Below, piece by piece: positions 1 to 9,650 of a stretch of DNA of 28,052 nucleotides. Positions within the stretch are counted from its first letter, which is position 1. Every line of letters begins with the position of its first letter. The DNA is from Caecitellus pseudoparvulus (Eukaryota; Bigyra: Bicosoecida). The notes under the pieces were generated by a model. It saw only the letters and a program-made list of their open reading frames with translations, was not told where the DNA came from and made no database searches. The position numbers were made by a program, and so were the translations under genes. The stretch lies in NCBI GenBank assembly GCA_965644315.1, contig CBFFRQ010000177.1, positions 1 to 28,052 on the forward strand, in the 5' to 3' direction.

Positions 1-826
1 AACCCTAACCCTAACCCTAACCCTAACCCTAACCCTAACCCTAACCCTAACCCTAACCCTAACCCTAACCCTAACCCTAACCCTAACCCTAACCCTAACC
101 CTAACCCTAACCCTAACCCTAACCCTAACCCTAACCCTAACCCTAACCCTAACCCTAACCCTAACCCTAACCCTAACCCTAACCCTAACCCTAACCCTAA
201 CCCTAACCCTAACCCTAACCCTAACCCTAACCCTAACCCTAACCCTAACCCTAACCCTAACCCTAACCCTAACCCTAACCCTAACCCTAACCCTAACCCT
301 AACCCTAACCCTAACCCTAACCCTAACCCTAACCCTAACCCTAACCCTAACCCTAACCCTAACCCTAACCCTAACCCTAACCCTAACCCTAACCCTAACC
401 CTAACCCTAACCCTAACCCTAACCCTAACCCTAACCCTAACCCTAACCCTAACCCTAACCCTAACCCTAACCCTAACCCTAACCCTAACCCTAACCCTAA
501 CCCTAACCCTAACCCTAACCCTAACCCTAACCCTAACCCTAACCCTAACCCTAACCCTAACCCTAACCCTAACCCTAACCCTAACCCTAACCCTAACCCT
601 AACCCTAACCCTAACCCTAACCCTAACCCTAACCCTAACCCTAACCCTAACCCTAACCCTAACCCTAACCCTAACCCTAACCCTAACCCTAACCCTAACC
701 CTAACCCTAACCCTAACCCTAACCCTAACCCTAACCCTAACCCTAACCCTAACCCTAACCCTAACCCTAACCCTAACCCTAACCCTAACCCTAACCCTAA
801 CCCTAACCCTAACCCTAACCCTAACC
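1..826. repeat. Terminal telomeric repeat array (CCCTAA)n
   Basis: About 137 uninterrupted copies of the hexamer CCCTAA read 5'->3' from the first base, so the G-rich TTAGGG strand points its 3' end at the left edge. I see no variant repeat until the array breaks into aacctctaac at about 821-830. TTAGGG is the vertebrate-type repeat also used by many fungi and protists. The position and homogeneity indicate a true chromosome end rather than an interstitial block. The open frames through the array (Asn-Pro or Arg-Val repeats) are artefacts. Confidence 0.97.
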
Positions 827-1054
827 TCTAACTTTCCAAATGTCAACCTAATCATAGGTTGTGCATTGCTAACATTGCCTAATCCAGGCGCTCGTGCACC
901 CAAGTGTGGTGTTGCACAGCGCTAGTGCATTGGCAGTGCGGCGCGCGGGTGAGCAGCTGTGCGAATTCCGCACGCCACGCTCCCCACGCAGTGCTAAGTG
1001 CGGCTCCGGCTGGACGCTGCACCACTGCTTGCCCGAAACCATTGCTTCATCATC
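827..1054 (+). promoter_or_regulatory. 5' leader of element A with strongly conserved first ~95 bp
   Basis: From taactttccaaatgtcaa to gttgcacag (about 829-917) this leader is nearly identical to 9425-9514 at the start of element B, although the ORF1 proteins have diverged much more. It can fold: GCGC and GTGCA near 889-899 face TGCAC and GCGC near 914-923. In element B one pair becomes G-U but still pairs. A second conserved block is the imperfect palindrome GTGCGAATTCCGCAC (about 959-973, and about 9551-9565 in B). Non-LTR elements usually carry an internal promoter here, so promoter or RNA-packaging function is inferred, not shown. Confidence 0.5.
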
Positions 1055-3166
1055 ATGTCATCCAAGGCCAGCCAAGTCCTCGGCGTGCTCTTCGCGGACA
1101 AGTGCCTGGAGCAGCGTGTGTCAGGGCGGCCACGAACAGGCGTGCTGACTGACATGTCACGCCGAGGGGCAGCCCGGACTTTCCAGCTCGGTGGCATGGA
1201 CATTGACTGCACGGATGGCCAAGATGCATCATTTTTCGTCCGGCAAGTGGCTTGGCATCTTCGGAGATGAGCTGGAGGCCGAGTTTCCTGGAGCTGCTCC
1301 TGTGATGGTGCGCGCTAATTCCGCGCTGAAACAATCCGCACCAGGGCAGACCATTCTCCTTGTCACGCTGCCGAGTGACGGTGAAGGCCCCGCCATTGCC
1401 AAGTCCCTGCGCGTTGCTGCTGCTGTGCGAGAAGACTTCATCATCATGTTGAAGGGGGGCGGCCTCTGTGGGCGTGGTGTACTCCAACACGCGGCAGTTC
1501 ACGTCAGAGCGCGCCAGGGTCAGCGCGATCGCCCCTCCCTCTGTAGTGAAGGTTGCTCAAAAGATCTCTGAGGCAGCAACCAACATTGCCTGTGAGAGTG
1601 GGGATGTGTCCAAGATCTTGAAGCTTGTCCATGCCCATGTCACCAACACCTCACTCCATCGCCAAGCGTGCTCCAAAGCCCGTCGGACACTCCGTCTCTC
1701 CAGAAGATGACGCCTCTGTCGACAAGCTGCCAAGCACACTGCCAAAGCCCCTTGCTGAAGGCGGTCCCAAGAAGAAGAAGACACGGAGGGGCAAACGCAA
1801 GCCATCGACAAAGAGCTCTCCTCCTCGGCGCTTTGCTGAACTGTTCAAGGAGGGCGTCGTGACTACTCGCCCCACAGCGCCCTCCCCTCCATCTGCACCC
1901 GCCGAGTCGTCAGGCCAAGCTGCTCCTTCCCCTGAACATGTCCCTCTTCCGTCCACCAGAGTCAAGCGCCCGACCTTCAGCAGATGGGACTCGCCCAGCC
2001 CACGCAAGAGACCTCCTCCCGTGTCCCCGACAGCTGCGGCACTATCGGGCAGCGGGGCACAGCCACCTCTTGCAAGTCCTGCAAACACGGCACCCACTAC
2101 GCTGCTAAAACTTGCTGACTGCAGTCGCCGACCAGCACGGCTTGGACAGGCAAACCTTGACTTGGGTTCCCCCTTGCAGCAACTCCTCGCCTCTGCGCAC
2201 GCGTTCCGCAATAAGGACCAACGACACTGTGTCCAGGCCTGCTTTGAAACAGCAGCAGGAGAGCCACTCTTCAATGACGATGACCTTGTCCTTCTTCAAC
2301 ACGCAGCCACCATCCAAGCGGCGCAGACATCCTTCTGTGCTGTGTTGAAGAAGAGCAGCGCGCGTCACCCTGGCACACCAGACTCGGAGGTCCATGCTGT
2401 CTGTGAAACAGAACCTTCCATGCCGACCACCGAGCAAGACAAGCTTGACCTCTTTCAATCGTTCCTGTACCGACATGCGCCTGATGATGCAGCACTCACC
2501 AGTGCCTGTCCACCTGTGCTCCTCCCTGGTCTTCATCTCTTGCTCACGCGTATCAACGAGGGCCATCGGGAACTTGAAGGCGGCACAGTGCCTGGACACT
2601 GCCTGGTTGATGTCAAGGCAGAGAAAGAGATGACCTCCGAGGCAAAAGTCTTTGCTGGGGTGTACTTCGCGTTTGCTCTCAGCTTGGTTGACACTGGAGG
2701 TGTCTCCCACCTTCAGCTCATTGTCGTCAACGCTGAGAAGTCCACACTTGTACTGTGGAACCCTGACGAACCCTTCAAGAGCACCAACATTCCAATCGAC
2801 GGCTGCCTGAACACACTCGACTCGATGGGCATTGAGTCTGTGTACCGTGTCTCATCCTCCCCGCTGAGTGGCAAGCCGATTCCCTTCAAAGACAGAGTGC
2901 GGCTGGCCATGCTGTCCCTCAGGTCTGACTTTCCCCCCACTCCCCGTTCGTAGCTGAGGACGAGACTGTCTACCCAAAGACTCTCATCACTGGCAAGACA
3001 ACACGGGTGTACCCTCCCTGTAGGCCGCACCACGCGCCAACAAGCAGCTGCCGATGAGAGAGCCAAGACGGTTGACCCCATACTGTCACTCATCCCAACA
3101 TCTGTACAAGTCGCCGACCAGATCAGTAGCGATGCACCCCATACCCCTGTCGGCCGCGGAAGACAC
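1055..3166 (+). pseudogene. Element A ORF1 (gag-like, cysteine-protease-like C-terminus), frameshifted
   Basis: The start ATG at 1055 aligns with the start of the intact ORF1 of element B (shared QVLGVLF, PRTGV, RRGAARTF, ELGG/QLGG). The frame changes near 1230-1260, near 1455 in a G-run and near 1600-1630. A long open stretch then runs to a stop at 2951-2953, and similarity to B continues in two further frames to about 3166. It keeps the basic tract KKKKTRRGKR. It also keeps the putative protease residues Cys (codon 2228-2230, RHCVQAC), His (2708-2710, SHLQLIV) and Asn (2759-2761, LWNPD). By analogy it is the nucleic-acid-binding partner of the element's RNA. The translation continues in register to the ATG that opens ORF2. 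Similarity to B, not to a known protein, defines it. Confidence 0.75.
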
Positions 3167-6100
3167 ATGACACTCGCACTTGCTTGCTTGGAATGTGCAC
3201 GGCTCCTGCGGCCAGTGTGTCCACGATGTCGTCACCTGTGTCCAGTCTGTGTGCAGTGCGTCGTCCATGTTGGCACTCTGTGTCACAGAGCCTGGGGGGC
3301 ACGGCCTGCTCGACACGGAAGTCATGGGCCTTGAATGCTTCCGCCCAAGCCCGCCTGATCGGCCTGTCGGGCGGAGTGAGGTTGCCTTGCTGCTTGATCG
3401 AAGACTCAATGGCTCAGTGATCCCGGGCCTCGACGTTGATGGTCGCTGCATAATTGCTTGCTCGATCCCTGCAAGCCCACAACCCATCGCCATCATAGCC
3501 ACGTACGTACCCAACTGGCACTCTTGGCAGCGAAAGAAGCCAGTCGCTGATCCGGACACGAAGCTTCCGTACCGGCAAGAGGCTTGGCGGCAGCTTGAGT
3601 CTGCTGTCTCAACAGCTCCGCCTCACCCACATGATTGTCATCATGGGTGACTTGAACACTCATCCAGGTGACGAAGGGGTAGGCACGTGGGGAGCAGATC
3701 ACTGGGAGAACCGGACCGGCATTCCCGAGCCCACTGAAGACATCCTGCAGATGCAGCTCCTCTGCGAGCAAGGCCCACTGATCCCAGCCGGACTTGGTGG
3801 CCTGCCAACGCACAGGTATGGTCGGGCTCTGGACCACATCCTGATGACTGAGGACCTCCACAGTATGTTGAGCAGACCACTGCACATCACAACAACGTTC
3901 TCCAGCGGGACGAAAAAGAGTGCCGCTCGACTAGTCCTCAGTGACCATCATCTTGTTGCAGCAGAAGTCCGAGTGAAGCCTGCCAAGCGAGTGTGGACAT
4001 CATCCAAGAGCCCCCATGTACAGGCGGTGCCACCCTGGTGGACCTCCAGCGACAGAGGCTGGGCTGGCAGCGCAAGCGATGTTTCGAGGATCCCTCAGCT
4101 CGCGGGCCACCGCGCTCCAGACAGGCAGCGCCGCCCCGAGCCTATCCTTTCTCAACGGTGCTATCGAAGCTGCGGCTATGGACACACATCGCAAGGCCAA
4201 GACCCCACGTGACCCTCTGCCCCAGCTGAAGATGGACATCAAGGCGGCCAGCGGGCTCAAGAAGTCCATGACTGCACGCGTGTCCAAGCTGCGGAAGACC
4301 ATTGCCAAGCTGCACCGGAAGCTCGCACTTGCCACCGGTCGGCATCCTCAGCCAGACCACGCCCGTGCCATCCGAGAGGGAATCTCCATGGCCACTGAAG
4401 AGCTACACGCCACGCTTCAATGCCGCAAGGATGCAATGCGGAAGTGCACGAGGCTTGTGAAGAAGAAGCGACATGTCACTCTGTCCAGGATCCGAGCACG
4501 CTTGAGGGAACTCGCTGTCACGGATCCCTTCACTGCCCACCAACACATCAAGCGCCTGTCAGGTCGAGGTCGTCGAGCCCGTCGAGCTCCCATCAGGTCC
4601 GTGAAGTCCATGCAGGGAGGCTCATCTCTCCCTGATCTGGTGAAGGAGGAGGTTGCCAAGCAGATGTCTGGCATCCTGAGTCACAACAAGCCCAGGCCAA
4701 CATCGCTGAAGTACGGGCTGGCAAGGTTCCTTCCCTCAGCCCAAGAGTCCTTCACCCCGCCAGTGACATGGCTTCCCTCCAAGAAGCAAGTCAAAGTCCT
4801 CATGGGATCACTCAGCTTGCATCGACACCCAGGCTCTGGCAAGTTCCAATCAGAGCACATCAAGTATGCTGGGCCAGGCTTCCAAGACATCTACTCCCAA
4901 GCCGTCATCCAAGCGTTGCAACACGGCACCTGCCCGCCAGACTACCATGCAGGCATTGGGTCACTCATCCCCAAGAAGACGAGTGAAGCTGGGCGGCCTC
5001 GCACATACCGCTTGATTGTATGCCGCCCCCTCCTGCGAAGCTCTTCTTCTCAGTGGCCGCTGCATGCCTGGAGTCCTGGATGCAAACATGGGTGTCGAAG
5101 GAGCAGGCTGGCTTCACTCGACACCGCAACACGCATGAGCACATCTTGGCTCTCCAAGAGGTGATCAAGGGCCACCTGCGACAGTCAACAGCGCCAGTGC
5201 AAGTCCTGGTACTCTTCGTGGACTTCCGGGGAGCATTCGACTCTGTGAGCCACGCAGCCATCACAGAGATCCTTGAGGCTGCCTCCCTCCCTGCGCCACT
5301 CCTGGCCGTCATCAAGGAGTACATGTCCAAGGCGACGGTCTCCATCAACACGCGCCATGGTCTTTGTCGCCCCCTTCCTGTCAGCAATGGTGTCCCCCAA
5401 GGAGGAGCTCTGTCCCCCTCCTCTTCAAGGTTGCGATAGATGTGCTGTCGCAAGGCTCCACGAGATGCCCCTCCAAGGCATCCAGGGAGTGGGCATCCCA
5501 ACACCAGCAGGCCATGTCACCCACACCCTGTATGCAGACGACCTGGCCTGCATCGCAACGTCTGCCACGGCCTTGCACCGAATCTTCGTAGAGGTGAAGG
5601 CCATCGCTGCCCGGGTTGGCCTTGCCATCAACCCGTCGAAGTCCGGGGTCATGATCCTGCCAACTCCGTGCGAGGCAGCCGGACACCAGTCAGTGAAAGG
5701 AAGAAGTTGGTGTGGCGCTCGGCTGCCCTCAAAGCGGGCAGCATGCTGAAGGTTGGCACCAAGTCCATCCAACGGGTGGCCGAGTACACCTACTTGGGTG
5801 TGCCGATGTCCGAACATCCTGCCAAGACCCGTGCACTTACCCTGCAACAAGCTGGGCTTGCTTGCATCCAAGCCGGGTTCACTGCGGGCGCGCTGCTCAG
5901 TGCCACCTGGCTCGATGTGCAGCAGCGGCACCTGGTTGGGTATGCCACCTGTCACGTCAGCCGCCGACTACATGCTGTCCACCCAAGCCAACAGTTCCCT
6001 GCTTCCGCTGCGCGATGTTGACCGCGGCGTCGCCCTCGCCTTGGACAGGACCCAAGTCGGCTCGCAGAGTGCACTCATGCGCCCCCACAGCTACGCCAAG

Positions 6101-7315
6101 CTGGCTCTATGCGGAGTCCTGCCTGCCCACATCCGCTCCACGCAACTGCGGACTGGGATGTTTGTCAAGGCTCTCCGGATGCTGCACTCGGACACCCCTC
6201 TTGCCCGAGCTCTGTGCCTGACCATCCCGCAGGCCCTTGACCTTATGCCTGCTTCGATGTCGACGACCTTCATCGTCGACACCATTGCTGATGGAGGTCG
6301 ACTCCGGCTGCCAGTGTCCCTGCTCCGTGGGCACTGCATGCCCTCTTGGACCTCTGGCTCATGGGCTGCATGCCAGACCTTGCACAGCTTCGGCTTGCAT
6401 GTGCACCTGGCTCTGAGCATGCTGCCACAGCCCTTGCCCAAGTCCTTGCCGGACTTAAGACCACCCCGGGCCTCCACAGGTCTGCGGTGGCTGGGGTGGC
6501 TGCCAGCGAGACGTCGTCCATGGCCGAACCCCGGCCTTCACGGCAGACACCCCCTGGGCCCTGCGTCGCCAAGTCCTCGCGTCGTATCTTCATGCAGCCC
6601 AGGCAGTGCCGAGTGCAGCTGCCCACTACACCACCGACAGCCGAATCCCCCAAGTGCAGAAGCCCAGGCCGTATCATCTTGGGCCTGGTGCGCAGCACTT
6701 CGTGGGCTACATCCACTGCCACACGGGGTGAACCCCTCTTCTGGGTCTGTCCTGATGACAGGCCCACCAGAGTGATGGTCCATCACTTCCAGACCTACAG
6801 CTTCTTCATGGGGGGGACAGTGCCACTCTGTACGAGTGCTGGTCCGATTTGCGGACTCAACACCGATGTACAGCTGCACGTGCACATCCTGCTGCACTGC
6901 ACCCACCACGAACTCACCATGGCACGCCAACACACGATGACCAAGTTCAGAGAACTGGCCAACAGGTCAGCTGTGCCCGAGTCCGCGGCGGGCCAAGTGC
7001 AGTGCCTGCCCATCCCCCCAAGATCTGCCACGCCCTCCTTCGTGCCCCCGACCCAGAGCCGCGAAGCCTGCGGACCTCGAGGTCCTCCACAGGCTCCTGC
7101 TCTGCGGGCAGTGGCCTCACCGGTGGGGGCTGGCCGACGAAGAGCAGCTTGTCTCTATGAAAGAGGCGGCTGTCCTCTCCCACCCCCACCTCGTCCACCG
7201 TGCTGGTCCTTGCCGTGTCCGTGCCCCAGCTGTATGGCAAGACATCCTGCGGCAGGCGCGGTTGAGTTCACAGCAAAGGCGTGGCGGGTCACAGTCACTT
7301 ACATGTTGCGTATGA
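3167..7315 (+). pseudogene. Element A ORF2: APE endonuclease - reverse transcriptase - Cys/His knuckle, frameshifted
   Basis: An AP-endonuclease-like nicking domain occupies about 3180-3990, with AWNVHG (catalytic Asn), VTEPG (metal-binding Glu), GDLN, ALDHILMT and SDHHLVAAEV. A basic linker follows. Reverse transcriptase begins near 4770 (HPGSGKFQSEHI, SLIPKK), with motif A FVDFRGAFDSV (about 5215-5247), motif B SNGVPQGGALSP (about 5383-5418), motif C YADD (5531-5542) and YLGVPM (about 5790). A knuckle of the form C..C..H..C (ICGLN, HILLHC) lies at about 6830-6920. I see no RNase H. The domains sit in alternating frames, with changes near 3172, 3600-3640, 4000, 5020, 5420, 5690, 5940, 6350 and 7000. 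One looks like a 4-bp TTGC duplication at 3172-3180. The last coding-like frame stops at 7313-7315. A working protein would nick or extend telomeric DNA and copy the element RNA; this copy cannot. Confidence 0.85.
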
Positions 7316-8436
7316 CCGATGCCCACCACCTTGCTGTCCAGAGGCATGCTGAGTACCTGTGGTGGGCAGTACATGGGCGCGGGCGCCGCTGCCTGGCCGC
7401 ACGCAGCCAGTGCGGTCAGCGGCCACGCGGCACACGCGCAGGCCCCGCACTCGCCGCAGGGCACGCACCTTTTTCCCTGCCAAGGCTGGCCAAGTGCCGT
7501 CCACGGAGGGCAAGGTCCAGAGGACGCTGCAGCACTCATGGGGCCTCAGCCAGCCCATGCAGACACTGATGGTGAGGGGGAAGGGCCCGATGGTTCCTGT
7601 GAAGAGAGCGAGGAGTAAGGCGGAACGCAGGCGTGCGGGCGGGAGTGGAACAGCCACGCTTGTGGCCGCGTCTACCCTCCACGAGTGTCCTGACGTGATG
7701 AACCTGTGTGAAGCGTGGTGATAACCACGGTAGCCCGAAGCAGATGCCCAAGACCTTACCTTTTACTTACTACATAGCCTGCGAGTAGCAGTGGAGTGAG
7801 CGGAGCGTCTCGGGCCGCGGCGCGTGTGCAGCCGCAGTGCTGCACGGCCGCGGCCCGGATGGCGGCTGACGATGAAGCAAGCTCACTCACCACGAAACCA
7901 GGGCGTGACGGGTTGAAGAAGAAGGTCCTTTTCCTTTCTGTATCCCTTGATGCGCGCGATGCGCTCTGAGGCGCGGGCGCGTGTGTGCGCACGGGTGCTG
8001 GTGTGCGCGATCGAATTCCGCACCACGCACCCGGCCGAGTTCCCGCGCAGAGGCGGAGCACACACCTCATGAAGGGCGCAGAGAGGCCTATGAGGGCCAC
8101 AGAGGAGGTGGGTGAGGAATTTGGATTATGATCTGTTACTGCAAGACTGCGCGGATGCCTGGGTGTGCTCTGGTGTGCCCCAGGTGTCTGGCGCTGGCGG
8201 AGCAAGGGATGAAGTGTAGCGGAGGAGGGCCAAGATGATGAATTGGAGCGGGCAGGGACCTGCCCTAGCAAGTGGCGGCAGATATAACGGGTGCAAGCCT
8301 GTGTTTGTTGCGAATCCGCGCCAAGCGGTAGCCGCTGTGGCGTCCTACATGTGCAGAGGTGCATTGTGGGGCGCCCGTGTGACGCTCAAGCTGTACGGTG
8401 CCAAGCTTGTGCCGAGGTGAAATGCATTGTGAGTTG
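7316..8436 (+). other. 3' region of element A, no convincing gene
   Basis: This 1.1-kb GC-rich stretch lies between the last ORF2 stop and the telomeric array. A 99-codon ATG frame (7319-7618) exists but resembles nothing and overlaps another open frame, so I do not call it. The final about 50 bp carry caagctgtac, a gagg, then aatgcattgtgag, matching the order of blocks at the end of element B. CAAGCT and AGCTTG near 8390-8410 could form a hairpin. The conserved tail is the likely recognition end for reverse transcription (inference). Confidence 0.55.
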
Positions 8437-9210
8437 CCCTAACCCTAACCCTAACCCTAACCCTAACCCTAACCCTAACCCTAACCCTAACCCTAACCCT
8501 AACCCTAACCCTAACCCTAACCCTAACCCTAACCCTAACCCTAACCCTAACCCTAACCCTAACCCTAACCCTAACCCTAACCCTAACCCTAACCCTAACC
8601 CTAACCCTAACCCTAACCCTAACCCTAACCCTAACCCTAACCCTAACCCTAACCCTAACCCTAACCCTAACCCTAACCCTAACCCTAACCCTAACCCTAA
8701 CCCTAACCCTAACCCTAACCCTAACCCTAACCCTAACCCTAACCCTAACCCTAACCCTAACCCTAACCCTAACCCTAACCCTAACCCTAACCCTAACCCT
8801 AACCCTAACCCTAACCCTAACCCTAACCCTAACCCTAACCCTAACCCTAACCCTAACCCTAACCCTAACCCTAACCCTAACCCTAACCCTAACCCTAACC
8901 CTAACCCTAACCCTAACCCTAACCCTAACCCTAACCCTAACCCTAACCCTAACCCTAACCCTAACCCTAACCCTAACCCTAACCCTAACCCTAACCCTAA
9001 CCCTAACCCTAACCCTAACCCTAACCCTAACCCTAACCCTAACCCTAACCCTAACCCTAACCCTAACCCTAACCCTAACCCTAACCCTAACCCTAACCCT
9101 AACCCTAACCCTAACCCTAACCCTAACCCTAACCCTAACCCTAACCCTAACCCTAACCCTAACCCTAACCCTAACCCTAACCCTAACCCTAACCCTAACC
9201 CCTAACCTAA
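8437..9210. repeat. Interstitial telomeric array (CCCTAA)n, 774 bp
   Basis: About 128 copies of CCCTAA, in the same orientation as the terminal array and apparently perfect until the last 15 bp (ccctaacccctaacctaa). It separates element A from the truncated element end at 9211. Its length and purity suggest it was a chromosome end until element A was added on its telomeric side. Confidence 0.95.
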
Positions 9211-9380
9211 GACTTATACAACGGACACGAGTCTGTGCTAGTCGCAAAGCCGTGCAAGCGGTGCCGTCGTGGTGTCTGTGTCACTGCATTCTGTTGTGGC
9301 GCAGGTGGCACCACATGTCCAAGCCCAAGCTGTACCATGATGTAGCCTGCATGGAGGCAATCTGCAATGCATTGAGTAGC
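9211..9380 (+). mobile_element. 5'-truncated copy of the element B 3' end (170 bp)
   Basis: From gacttatacaacgg to attgagtagc this matches 12182-12351, the end of element B, with no difference that I can see. It keeps only the 3' tail, which is the signature of incomplete reverse transcription in target-primed retrotransposition. Its 3' end joins taacccctaacc in the same register as element B, and its 5' side is capped by the 774-bp telomeric array. Confidence 0.9.
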
Positions 9381-9424
9381 TAACCCCTAACCGGCAATCT
9401 GCAATGCATTGAGTAGCTAACCCT
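9381..9424 (+). mobile_element. 25-bp truncated element end between telomeric slivers
   Basis: The sequence taacccctaacc (9381-9392) is followed by ggcaatctgcaatgcattga and gtagc (9393-9417), which repeats the last 25 bp of element B. Then comes taaccctaac, which merges with the start of element B. It reads as a second, extremely short attachment event. A local tandem duplication of the junction is the alternative. Confidence 0.7.
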
Positions 9425-9650
9425 AACTTTCCAAATGTCAAGCTAATCACAAGTTGTGAAGTGCTAACATTGCCTAATCCAGGCGCTCGTGCACCCAAGT
9501 GTGGTGTTGCACAGTGCTTGCTGGTTGGGTGGTGCGCACCGGGGCGGGGTAGTGCGAATTCCGCACACCATCGCACCGTGGCTCCCAGTTTGCGCCCTCG
9601 GTCGGGGCATGCACCTGGGATCGACATCAAAAGCATCATTGACAAGCATC
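9425..9650 (+). promoter_or_regulatory. 5' leader of element B
   Basis: The first about 90 bp match the element A leader almost base for base. The rest is diverged except for the block tgcgaattccgcac. It keeps the potential stem GTGCA/TGCAC flanked by a second pairing block. Promoter or packaging role is inferred from the conservation only. Confidence 0.45.

Larger units (their letters stand above)
827..8436 (+). mobile_element. Element A: full-length, decayed telomere-associated non-LTR retrotransposon
   Basis: A 7.6-kb unit bounded on both sides by CCCTAA arrays. In order it carries a conserved 5' leader, ORF1 (gag-like with a cysteine-protease-like end), ORF2 (APE endonuclease, reverse transcriptase with a YADD motif, C-terminal Cys/His knuckle) and a 1.1-kb 3' region. 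No LTRs and no poly(A) are seen; the 3' end joins telomeric repeat directly (gagttg then CCCTAA). The first about 95 bp and last about 50 bp resemble those of element B, so the two belong to one family. The coding region has at least ten frame changes, so this copy looks dead unless those are assembly indels. An APE domain plus a C-terminal Cys/His knuckle fits the I/Jockey/R1-like side of LINEs, but the clade is not assigned. Confidence 0.85.

Noticed and set aside
7319-7618. 99-codon plus-strand ATG frame in the element A 3' region
   Set aside because: Low-complexity composition, overlap with another equally open frame and no counterpart in element B.
827-8436. Long terminal repeats or a poly(A) tail for element A
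   Set aside because: No direct repeat links its ends and no A-run precedes the telomeric junction. The element ends directly in CCCTAA.
8291-9247. Open frames of about 300 codons encoding Asn-Pro or Arg-Val repeats
   Set aside because: They are translations of the CCCTAA array on each strand and carry no gene-like sequence.
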